DNA from: Nissolia schottii
Taxonomy: Eukaryota; Streptophyta; Magnoliopsida; Fabales; Fabaceae
NCBI GenBank assembly: GCA_003254905.1
Contig: QANU01109800.1
Coordinates: forward strand, 470,417 to 534,416
Direction: 5' to 3'
DNA length: 64,000 bases
In this document: positions 26,990-36,388 of the stretch, one piece after another
Layout: each line of letters opens with the position of its first letter
How positions within the stretch are numbered: the stretch's first letter is position 1
Notes under the pieces: model-generated
Databases searched by the model: none
What the model was told of the DNA's origin: nothing
What the model saw: the letters and a program-made list of their open reading frames with translations, nothing else
Made by a program: the position numbers and the translations under genes

Positions 26990-28306
26990 TCAAAGTGAAT
27001 TGCAATCACTTAAGGACAATGGTACATGGATTTTGACTGATTTGCCTCCTGGAAAGAAAACAATTGGCTGCAAATGGGTGTTCAAATTTAAATACAAATC
27101 TGATGGGAGCATTGAAAGATGTAAGGTAAGATTGGTTGCTAAAGGTTACAACCAAATTGAAGGCCCTGATTACTCAGAAACCTTCAGCCTTGTTGCTAAA
27201 ATGACAACAATCAGGGTTGTCCTAGCTCTTGTTGCTGCAAACAAGTGGTTTCTTAAACAACTACTGCTTTTTTTCATGGTGACCTCCATGAAGAGGTTTA
27301 TATGCAAGTTCCACCTGGTCTGCAGGTTCCTAACAAGTCTAACATGGTGTGCAAGCTAGTTAAATCTCTATGGTCTCAAGCAAGATAGTAGACAATAGAA
27401 CTTCAAGCTCATAAAATTTTTGTTCACAACTGGTTTTATTCAGTCCAGAGCCGATTACACTCTATTCACTAAGTTCACAGGATCCACTTTTACTGTTGTG
27501 CTTCTTTATGTTGATGACTTAGTCCTCACGGGCAATGATCTTACTGAATTCAGTCCATCTGCGATCTATTGCATATTGAATTCACAATTAAGGATTTGGG
27601 AGATGCAAAATATTTCCTAGGCATGGAACTTGCCCTCGACTCTAAAGGCATTGCACTTTTTCAAAGAAAATATGTTCTTGAGCTTCTTCAAGATGCAGGG
27701 CTATTAGCATCGAAACCTGCTTCAACCCCCTTTGATTATACTTTGAAGCTTCAGAAGCATGGCACTGCTCCCTTAGAGGATCCTACTAGCTTTAGACGAT
27801 TGATTAGTAGAATAATCTACCTAACTAGCACTCGGCTTGACTTGGATTTTGTAGTCCATCAATTGAGCCAATTTATTTCAAATCCCATGCTTGAACACCA
27901 CCAGGCTGCCATGAAGCTTCTCAAGTACATCAAGAAGTCTTCCTCTCTTGGATTATTCTTTCCCACCTCTTCAAATAAAAAGTTGTCCGGATTCACTAAT
28001 TCAAATTGGGGGTCCTACTTGGATACTAGAAGATCCATCTTTGGTTTCTACTTCTTCATAGGAGATGTCATCATTTCATGGAAGAGAAAGAAGCAAGCCA
28101 CGGTGCCCCGTAGCTCCTTTGAGGCTGAGTATCGCGCTATGGCTGTAGCTAGCTGTGAAGCTCAATGGCTTTCATACCTACTACATGACCTACATCATCC
28201 TATACTTCAAGTCTTCAACCACTCCCTTTATTCTATGACAGCAAGTCTGCCATTCACATTGCTTGCAATCCTGTCTTTCACGAAAGAACAAAATACATTG
28301 ACATGA
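26990..28306 (+). pseudogene. copia reverse transcriptase and RNase H, broken
   Basis: Three overlapping open segments carry the reverse transcriptase start (NGTWILTDLPPGKKTIGCKW, from about 27021), the catalytic YVDD box (about 27503-27530, LLYVDDLVLTGND) and the RNase H end (EAEYRAMAVASCEAQWL, about 28120-28170). At least one frameshift lies near 27340-27420 and another near 27570. Confidence 0.87.
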
Positions 28307-28478
28307 ATTGCCATAGCATTTGGGATAAGATATCCTCTGGTTTGGTCCATCTTCTTCCAGTATCCTCTAATGATCAAACACCAGACATCCTCACTAAATC
28401 GCGTCAACCTAGTCCCTTCACTCGCATGGTTGGCAAACTTGGCCTTCAAGACATTTATGGTCAAGTTTGTGGGGGGGG

Positions 28479-28810
28479 TATCACAACCACAAATAGACAA
28501 AGGATGATTTCTTGCACAACAAGTCACAGTTAATTAGTTAGTTAGTTAACAAGTTTGTTAGAATTAGTTGTTGGTTAGAGTTAGTTACAAATGTAACTTA
28601 ACCGTCCATCCCTTGTGTATATAAACTAATCATGTTGGTTCATCTTTCTTATCGTGAATTAGAGAATTTCAATATACAATTTCAATTCATTCTTCTTTAC
28701 TTTTATCTTTTCCTTCCCTCCATGCTTCCATCTTTCATTCTTCTTTGGTTCATGAGCATTCGATTGCTGCATAATCATGGTTGCTACATAACCATGGCAG
28801 AAATCTAACA
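28479..28810 (+). repeat. 3' LTR of copia element
   Basis: It begins TATCACAACC right after an eight-G polypurine tract (28471-28478) and ends AATCTAACA, followed by the CAAAA duplication at 28811-28815. It is 15 bases longer than the 5' LTR because of small insertions. Confidence 0.9.
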
Positions 28811-29183
28811 CAAAATCTTAATATCGATGTAGTAAGCATAACATCTTCGTTTGGACAACACAAAAAAATAATGCATAATTCAGAATTTTATTAATTTAAA
28901 GTGTTAAGTGATCAGATATGTAATATATGTTTTTTTTCTTCTAAATTACTCTTTGTAAAACTCAATGATTAATATAGAATTACCTCCTAATCCTATAGGA
29001 TCACATACTATTAGTGTGAACTTTGTCCCATAATGCAGGCAGGAGTCAGAAACTCTCAAGCGCAGAAGCCGACGGCATCATTGGTTGATATATTGCGACG
29101 ATTTAAATGTCGCGACAAACCAATACAAAATAACTCAACACAAAAGAATCTTGGTTGAATATTGGTAGTTTCAAAAATCTGAA

Positions 29184-29361
29184 AATAACAGAATCTTTAA
29201 ACTGCTTCAGAGGGCACTTGAATCCCAATACCTGCCTCTGTCAGATCTAATTGGTACTTACTATTAATCTCAATAACAGAATCTTTAAACTGCTTCAGAA
29301 TGTTTGACATATTTGAGACACCACGTTTGTACAACTCAAGCCCATCTGTTCCTATTGCCCT
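29184..29361 (-). pseudogene. Unrecognised gene fragment, about 54 codons
   Basis: On the minus strand 29197-29361 reads open, with a protein-like composition (includes GTDGLELYKRGVSNMSNILK and then QFKDSVIEINSKYQ). It ends in a stop created where a 28-bp perfect direct repeat (29184-29211 and 29272-29299) re-enters in another frame. I cannot assign a family. There is no start codon in frame and no clear splice site. It may be a transposon-captured exon, or chance. Confidence 0.3.
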
Positions 29362-29412
29362 CTTCCATTTTTTTCTCTTTTATTCTCTCTAACAAGCAAC
29401 AACGTTAAGAGT

Positions 29413-29739
29413 AATGTTACTTGTAACATTTTTGTAGTCATTTTTAAGGTATACTTAAAGGTGTCAATTAAATATTTATTGAAAGTGAGTCTTGACCTTT
29501 CTCTTGACCAATATCTGAAGAGTAAACGTTCAAGTCCATTCTCAACGTGTGTCAACTTTGGAGACGACTTTGATGTACGAATTCTTATTTGGAGAAGAAT
29601 TTGCTATTTTTCAAAACTTGAGAACAAACTTGACCGACACTATCGACGTTAGAGACGAATTTAAATATTTACTTAATATTTAAGTGACACCTAAGAGTAA
29701 TGCTTAAAAGACGTACACAAAAATGATACAAAGAACATT
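29413..29739. repeat. MITE with inverted arms of about 65 bp
   Basis: The left arm 29413-29476 (AATGTTACTTGTA ... AGGTGTCAATTAAATATT) aligns with the reverse complement of the right arm 29675-29739 (AATGTTCTTTGTATCATTTT ... AGGTGTCACTTAAATATT). There is no coding capacity. Long imperfect arms suit a Mutator-like or other foldback MITE. Target duplication was not identified, so the exact outer ends are uncertain. Confidence 0.7.
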
Positions 29740-29950
29740 TCTACACGAATAATTCTCATTATTTATATCATACTCAGAGCCAACCCCACCATCTCAAAGT
29801 GGACAAGTTTCATCATTCTCCTTCTTTGTCCTCTAATGTACAAAGCCTCATTCATCAATGGTTGACTACTGCTCTTCTTAATTTTTAAGCCCCTCTGCAA
29901 GGATTAGTATTTTAATTCAGATGAGAAGACCTTAAGCTGGTTCCAAAGTT

Positions 29951-29982
29951 ATAAGTGGTCCCATTAAGAACATGTGCATATT
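29951..29982 (+). promoter_or_regulatory. Conserved upstream module of the bHLH pseudogene
   Basis: TGGTCCCATTAAG at 29956-29968 followed by CATGTGCATATT matches the two copies upstream of the intact bHLH gene at 34209 and 34337. It lies 255 bases before the pseudogene ATG. Confidence 0.6.
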
Positions 29983-30081
29983 AATTTTTAGGCTGCAAGT
30001 AATTACTACTACTTAATTTGAAGGGGATCTTTTTCTACATATAAATCCAATCCCCTTTTGCCATTATCTTAGGCAGTTAGT

Positions 30082-30089
30082 TATAAATA
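30082..30089 (+). promoter_or_regulatory. TATA box of the bHLH pseudogene
   Basis: TATAAATA lies 129 bases before the ATG at 30211, in the same relative place as the TATA box of the intact copy. Confidence 0.55.
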
Positions 30090-30210
30090 TACACTATCAC
30101 TGCTTCCACTTTTCCTATCACTAAAAGCATTGTAACAAAAAAGAAAATCAAAAGCTTCTTCAGCTAGTAGTTATTCTACACACTTTTTTTCTTATCACAC
30201 TAGAATTAAC

Positions 30211-31698
30211 ATGGAAGCTTCTCAGCTGATTTCTGAAGAATGGGGTTCTCTTAGTGGACTCTTCACAGCTGAGTAAGCTGACTTCATGACTAAGTTGCTT
30301 TCTGGCTACTACACAGTCAGCAATAGCAATTCACATTTTCCTCCTTCAAACTTTGTCAATGCAAATGCAAATGCTAGTTATTTATGGTTCTCCCAATGGA
30401 GTAGCTCCACTAGTCCTGATAGTATAGGAGCCTACTCCTGTGGCGCAAAAACAAACATGGAATCCATGTCCATGGATTTTGCCAAATTCAGTCCACATGG
30501 TTTTCAATGTGATCGAAACTCAATGCAGCAGGTGAATGAAATCAATGATGATGAAGGGTCAGGTATGGACGAGGGAAGCCCGCGCTTGCCGACAACTTCT
30601 TGCAGGCTAATAGGGAGTGTGAGAGGATTGTTCTTGAGCCTGCAGAAGAGGGTAGAAGCATGAACCCTGCAAAAAGACTTAGTAGCTCATTTGACGTACA
30701 GAAGAATAACGCAAAGTTTAAAATATGCTAGTTATTTTCTGGTGCTAATTCTGATCATGATATTATGTAGGTATCAGGAAACATGAGGAATGTTAAATTA
30801 AAGAATGAGAATTCTATACCTGCTACTTCTATGATCAACAATGAAGAGGACATTGTAAGTGGTTCAATTCTTAAGCACAAAAGGCCCTGCAGCTCCCAAA
30901 TTAGATAGAAGAGGTAGCAGTGGCGCTGCCTCTGATCCGCAGAGCCTTTATGCAAGAGTGAGTCCCCTTTTGAACTGAATTTCATCAATTATAATAATAA
31001 TGATGATGATGAGAAATGCACATGGCATCATTATCCATATATGACTAAAATGTTTTGTTGGTGTTGTCTTGTGTTGGGTAGAAAAGAAGAGAAAGGATAA
31101 ATGAAAGGTTGAGAATATTGCAAACACTTGTCCCCAATGGAACTAAGGTAGCTTCCTCATTGGTAATTGTACTATTTACCACTCCATCCGCCCACAAGTC
31201 ACTTTGACTAAATTGATACATTCTTAAATCAATGTACTTAGATGCAAATTGTATCCAAATACATTTATCTGAGAATGTATCAATTTGAGTCAAAACGACT
31301 TACAGGGAGTACACAATTGGTTAAGGTGCTTAAGTTCTTGAGCTTTGTTTTTCTTCTTGAATTGTAGGTGGATATTAGCACTATGCTTGAGGAAGCTGTC
31401 CAGTATGTGAAATTTTTACAGCTCCAAATTACGGTCACAAACCAGCTTCTACAACCTTACTAACTCTGCATAAAAATTTAGGTGAGTGCAAAGAATTTCA
31501 TTTTTAACTTTTTATTTTACAATTTCTTATTTTCCAAAGATAGTGACTAATTCATTTGAATTATTTTTGTTCAATGCTTTGATTTGAATGTAACAGCTTT
31601 TGAGCTCTGACGATATGTGGATGTATGCTCCTATTGCTTACAATGGAATAAACATTGGACTAGACCTCAATGTTACTCCTCCAACCAAAAGAAGATGA
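30211..31698 (+). pseudogene. Dead RSL-class bHLH transcription factor copy
   Basis: This is a tandem relative of the intact gene at 34574-36388, with the same exon order. The N-terminus (ISEEWGSLSGLFTAE) aligns with [15 protein letters not shown], but the next codon is TAA (30274-30276) where the live gene has GAA. A +1 frameshift lies near 30565: the upstream frame runs to 30663, while the coherent sequence (ADNFLQANRECERIVLEP) continues in another register. The bHLH is still readable: [20 protein letters not shown] in the exon near 31081-31146, then [20 protein letters not shown] near 31369-31430. The donor after that exon is AATTACG|gtcaca instead of AATTAAG|gtaaga. The last exon ends PPTKRR. 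A Stowaway-like insertion sits in the intron between the two bHLH exons. Confidence 0.88.
31177..31311. repeat. Stowaway-like MITE in the pseudogene intron
   Basis: The left end ACTCCATCCGCCCACAAGTC and the right end (read inward: ACTCCCTGTAAGTCG) form a terminal inverted repeat of the CTCCCTCC type, flanked by TA, as in Tc1/mariner Stowaway MITEs. Inner arms share AAATTGATACATTCT. The element is about 130 bp. Confidence 0.7.
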
Positions 31699-34135
31699 TG
31701 ATAGCATAATCACTTAAAAGAGCATATAGTAATTCATTATCCTTAGACTACCAATTTATGGTGTTGTTCACTTTGTTTGTATAAAACATTTGGGAGATTA
31801 GAGTACGAATCATGTCTCTTAAAAACTTAAGGAGAGATAATGAAATGCTTTTATATTGTCACACTTTGACTTCTTCTGCAATATAATTTACTTGTCAAAG
31901 TGACACTCTTGGTTCAATTCTCTGCAAAATTGACCACCAAGTATAGATAAATCTGCAATCTGAGTTAAGTGGGTTTAAATGATGAGAATAATCTAGGGGC
32001 ATGTTGCATGCATGGTCAAACTAAAAGTAAAAAAATTCTTACTTAGGTGTGATGAATCGTGTTTGTTTTTATTTAGATGTGATAAATTGTGTTTTATATA
32101 TTTAATAATGGAAATTGTGACAGTTTGTTGGTATGCGATTTTTATTTTATTTTATATGGCCACTAACTATGGTGTAGACATTTTATAAACACGAGTTATA
32201 GTACTAAAAATTTATGGAAACATGCTGTAAAGATATTTGTCCTGCCCTTATTTGAAGAGTTAATTGCTTAATCCCTTGCTCACTAAGACAACATTAGCAC
32301 AATGAATGAAATCTAATCAAATCTAATCTTAGACCAACTAATATGCCAACAATTTTCGTATAATTGTGAGTATATTTTGTCAGCTTGAAAATTCATGTGC
32401 AGCTCCAACATGATTCAAGTTAGGTTAATGTCTCCCTTCACGAACACCATAAACTTTCATCGGTGGCAATCGGTGCAGCAGTAGCAGTCAAGTGATGGAT
32501 GTTGTTTAGGGTTTAGGAGTTAAGAATTTAAAACTTTTATTGTTATCATAACCATTCCTCCCCCATAATAATATATTTTAATATTTTTATGTAAGACATG
32601 GGGAATAAAATAATGTTTTTTTTTATTTTCGGGATACAACTTATCTGAACATTTTTATGTAAGACATGGAGAATAAAATAATGTTTTTTTTTTTAATTTT
32701 TGATATACAATTCATCCGAAAAATATTGTTTTCAACCCTATATCAAACATTGAGAATCATAACATGCCAGAAACATAAAAACATTCTCTCTACCAAACAC
32801 ACCCTATAAATAAATACTCATCCTCTCTAATCTCGCAAGGAGACTAGAGATTTTCAGTTACTTTGTGTGACAAGGATCGAAACAGGATCAACAGAAAGGG
32901 GTGAATTGTGAAATGATATATAGGTACATAATTATATCGAAGCTTGTTCCATGACTTAACCTTATATGAAACATTCATTTTTAGTTAAAATCTAAGAGGA
33001 ATCTTACAGCAGGAACAATCTCTCATCCGATCACCCAGGAATCAGGATGTATAACCTGAGCAAATATACACACGACGCGTAAACACATGTATAGAAAGCA
33101 AGAAATCTCATTAACCGATTTATGTCAGAGATAATATATAGTTGTGCACATATTCAAGTGTCACACAAATACAATTTTGTAATGTCCGGAATATTGCCCT
33201 CTTTCTTTACAAACAACTCAGCATTAACATTGAAATACAATGCTCAATCTCTGAAACTGACGAGCTAAGCAGTATATGACATATCAATCCAGATAATGTG
33301 TGCAAAATCTAAAACTGAAACCTGTCCTGAGTTGAAATGTTGAAAGGGCATTGTGGTAGGTTTAATTTTAACAGCTATGAAAGGGAGACACAAATCCAGT
33401 TAGAAGATAACGCTGTCTCTACTGTCTAGTTTTGAAAAACTGGTGTCTTAGAGAATGTCAGACTCATCACCACGATCTCAAAAAAAAGCCGTCCTTTTTG
33501 CCAACGTCATTCCACAACAGAATTCCTTTCTAATATTATAATCATATTTTAAGGCCACCCCCACGTCTTCTCTTTTCTATATCTCCTTTCTCCAACCCTC
33601 CAAATCTCCTTCAAAATTACTTGAAGTTGAAGACATTAATTTTGATATACTTTTAGTTTTACACCGTAAATTAATTATATAGTATTGAAAGTTTTAGCGC
33701 AGTAATTGTATTAGTAGGATTTAGATCTAAGACCTCTGTCATTTTATCTAAGTGTTCCTTAATGTTATATAGTATCATATGTATAACTTTAGAGATATTT
33801 ATTGGAAAACTCAAATATTTTTAATGTCATAACGATGCATGATTAAATGTATGTGGAATTGGAGAGATTATTCGTGAAGTTAGCGAGATTGCCTATTAGG
33901 TTGGCCAAATTGTTTATGGCAGGTTGACGCGACTGCTCAAGACTGTCTGTTTCTTTGTGTTTATTGTGTAATTTGTACGACCCCTCAAGTTGTGTTTTGG
34001 GGTTAGGTATGTGGTTTTTGGTGTCGTTTTGCTTTCATCTCGGAGAATTTTGAGTATTTTTCAATTATAAAAAAAAAGACTAAATGTCTATGTAACAAAT
34101 AATGCTTCTTTCTCACCCGTGGGAGGAACTTCCAA
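31699..34135. other. Intergenic region between the two bHLH copies
   Basis: No gene is seen. It includes a tandem duplication (32580-32727), and a stretch at about 33920-34078 ending in a nine-A run that may be an old retro-insertion tail. No open frame has a family resemblance. Confidence 0.5.
32580..32727. repeat. Tandem repeat, two units of about 75 bp
   Basis: ATTTTTATGTAAGACATGG plus GGAATAAAATAATG, a T run and a GATACAA segment occurs twice in tandem (unit one from about 32583, unit two from about 32652), with a few substitutions. Confidence 0.7.
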
Positions 34136-34374
34136 GCCTAAGTAATCTTTGTAAAGGGGTTATTAATAATATTCTCAAGTAAAGAAAACTGGCTAGAACT
34201 GGGTTAAGTGGTCCCATTAAGGACTTGTGCATATTGATTTAAGGCCTAAATAATCTCTGTATAGGCGTTATTAGTAATATTCTAATCACTAACGTAAGCA
34301 CATGACTTGAACTGGGTCCTCTTTAAGAGTTACAAATGGTCCCATTAAGGACTTGTGCATATTTGATTTTAAGG
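34136..34374 (+). promoter_or_regulatory. Duplicated promoter module upstream of the RSL-like gene
   Basis: Two tandem units lie in front of the live bHLH gene. Each opens with GCCTAA(G/A)TAATCT (34136 and 34244), continues with a TTATTA(A/G)TAATATTCT segment and closes with TGGTCCCATTAAGGACTTGT (34209 and 34337). The closing motif is the best conserved part and also occurs once before the pseudogene (29956). The proximal copy lies 237 bases before the ATG, close to the 255 bases in the pseudogene. A conserved cis-module for this gene family is my inference. Confidence 0.6.
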
Positions 34375-34478
34375 GTAGTAGGACCTTGTCAGATACCAAT
34401 TATTGGCAATTGTGAATTTAATCCTTTTTATATGGATTAAGTCAAGTCCATAGTGGCACATTGTTCCTACTTGTTGGG

Positions 34479-34488
34479 TATATAAATA
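34479..34488 (+). promoter_or_regulatory. TATA box of the RSL-like gene
   Basis: TATATAAATA lies 86 bases upstream of the chosen ATG at 34574, at a usual plant distance for a short leader. Confidence 0.7.
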
Positions 34489-34573
34489 GCAGCATTGAGA
34501 TGATCTCATTCAAGCATTGGAAACACACTTGAAAGAAGAAGCATCCCCTCATATCCTCATAAAGGAAAAAAAT

Positions 34574-36388
34574 ATGGAGCCTGGTGAGAGAATTTCTGAA
34601 GAATGGAGTTCCCTCAGTGGATTCTACACAGCAGAGGAAGCTGACTTCATGAGCCAGCTGCTTGGCAGCTGCTCAGACGCAGAGCAGCTGTATGGAAATT
34701 TCAGTGTTGGAATTCCATCTGCATCATTGTGGCCAGGCCACGAATCGAGCACAACCGGCGTTGATAACAGCTCATATTGTACTGAAAATGCTGCTAATAG
34801 TACTAACAACCTCTTGAGTTTTTTGCAAGGGAGCAGCAGCACCACTGCTGATAGTAGTAGTAACATGTTTCCAACCACAAGTGGTGGGAACTGCTGCTTG
34901 AATGATCCTGCAGCCAGCATCGGCCGCGTGCCGGTGGATTTTTCCCTGGTGGATCCCTCATTCAGCCAATATAGTGTTCAACTGAATGAAAGCACTGATG
35001 AAGAGTTAGGTGTGGAAGTTGTTGCTGCTGACAAGAATCTGCAGGCTCACAAGGAATGTGAAGAACCGGATTCCGAGCCAGGCCAAGAGAATATAAACAG
35101 AAAGGTTGACAAGTCAAGGAAAAGATCTAGGAGCTTGACCGAGGTAGAATAACACAAATCATGCTATTTTGCTTTCTAGATGTTGGGCGCTTTTGTTTCA
35201 GTTTATTCTGGCCAAAAAAGTGCGGATGAATCTGTTTTTAGTTTTTTCAAACGCACCCTAAATCACACACTTTATGGTTTTTCATAGTCTCAGTGTTTGC
35301 TTTTATTCTACTGCAGAGTTTACGGCTTTTATTTTGTGTTGGTTCTTATCAATGATTTGATTTTGCAGGTTCAAAAGAACAAGAGAAATGTCAAATCTAC
35401 CAAGAAACCAAAATCTGCTTCTATAAACAATACTGAAGAAGATGTTCAGGGGCAGAACTTGAGCAGCAGCTGCTCAGAGGATGAATCTAATGCTTCTCAT
35501 GAGCTGAATGGAGGAGAGTCTTCAAGTTTGAGCCCAAGAGATTCCAAAGCTCTCAAGTTAAATGGAAAATCAAGAGTTAGTAGAGGTTCTGCCACTGATC
35601 CACAAAGTGTCTATGCAAGAGTATGTCCTAGGCCAAGTGCATTTCATCACAAAAGATATCGCTGATAAATAATTTTATGATGTTGTTGTCCATGCACTAT
35701 CAACTATGAAGGATTTAGATCTCAAGAGATTTTCGTTTTGAATTGTGCAGAGAAGAAGGGAAAGAATAAATGAAAGGTTGAGAATCCTACAGAACCTAGT
35801 CCCCAATGGAACCAAGGTAGCTTTCCTTAATGGCAATTCAAATATTCTCAAACAATTGGTTAAGATGTCAAATTTACTAAGTTTGATTCTGAATGAATCG
35901 TAGGTTGATATCAGCACCATGCTTGAGGAAGCTGTCCAATATGTGAAATTTTTACAGCTCCAAATTAAGGTAAGAACTTGAGGATCCTCCTTATTCTGCA
36001 TTCAAATTTTTGTTCAGTGAAAATAAAAAATGAGATTAATTTCTATGTGCTATCAGTGTAAGAAAATTTTATACTGTCATCCAATTATGTGTTGTCATAT
36101 CAGTAAAAATGGTTACTTTCTGTGATACTAAATGTGAGAATCAGAGTCAATAGTTTTTACTAATGTGACCACACATGACTTGATAACATGAGTGCATAGA
36201 AATTAAACTAATATTATATTCCATTTTAGATCTTTAGGAAATATAGAGATTGATTCATGTTTTTCTGTATTCTGTTTTAAATTGGACAGCTCCTGAGCTC
36301 TGATGATCTGTGGATGTACGCTCCCATTGCATACAATGGAATGAACATTGGACTAGACCTCAATATTATTCCAACCAAACATCCATAG
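34574..36388 (+). CDS. RSL2-like: RSL-class (subfamily VIIIc) bHLH transcription factor
   Basis: This is a nuclear DNA-binding factor of the ROOT HAIR DEFECTIVE 6-LIKE group, class II, whose Arabidopsis members drive root-hair growth downstream of RHD6/RSL1 and auxin. Five exons (34574-35143, 35369-35620, 35751-35816, 35904-35969, 36290-36388) give 350 residues. The N-terminus has [18 protein letters not shown], as in RSL2/RSL3. The middle is Ser/Asn-rich. The RSL signature before the bHLH is [20 protein letters not shown]. The basic region is [12 protein letters not shown] and the helix-loop-helix runs through [16 protein letters not shown] to VKFLQLQIK. The C-terminal [18 protein letters not shown] is diagnostic of the group. 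An upstream TTG frame from 34517 is not used; the ATG at 34574 matches the paralogue's start. A MITE sits in intron 4. Confidence 0.92.
36036..36206. repeat. MITE-like inverted repeat in intron 4 of the bHLH gene
   Basis: The outer ends are TTAATTTCTATGTGC (36036-36050) and GCATAGAAATTAA (36194-36206), inverted. The inner arms also pair imperfectly (ATGTGTTGTCATATCAGTAA against ATGTGTGGTCACATTAGTAA read from the other side). It is about 170 bp with no coding capacity. Confidence 0.6.

Larger units (their letters stand above)
23155..28815 (+). mobile_element. Degenerate Ty1/copia LTR retrotransposon
   Basis: The element is bounded by a 5-bp duplication CAAAA (23155-23159 and 28811-28815). It has a 317-bp 5' LTR and a 332-bp 3' LTR, a primer binding site just inside the 5' LTR, a G-run polypurine tract before the 3' LTR, and coding remnants in the copia order gag, protease, integrase, reverse transcriptase, RNase H. 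The coding region is cut by many stops and frameshifts, so it is not autonomous. By hand the LTRs differ at about ten substitutions plus a few indels, roughly 3 percent, which suggests an insertion on the order of a million years ago under commonly used plant rates. All domains are on the plus strand. Confidence 0.92.
28816..30081. other. Intergenic region with small repeats and a gene fragment
   Basis: It contains a putative captured coding fragment (29184-29361, minus), a MITE with long inverted arms (29413-29739), and at 29951-29982 the promoter module shared with the functional bHLH gene. No complete gene is present. Confidence 0.5.

Noticed and set aside
34517..34573. N-terminal extension of the RSL-like protein
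   Set aside because: It starts with TTG rather than ATG, and the paralogous pseudogene begins at the position matching 34574.
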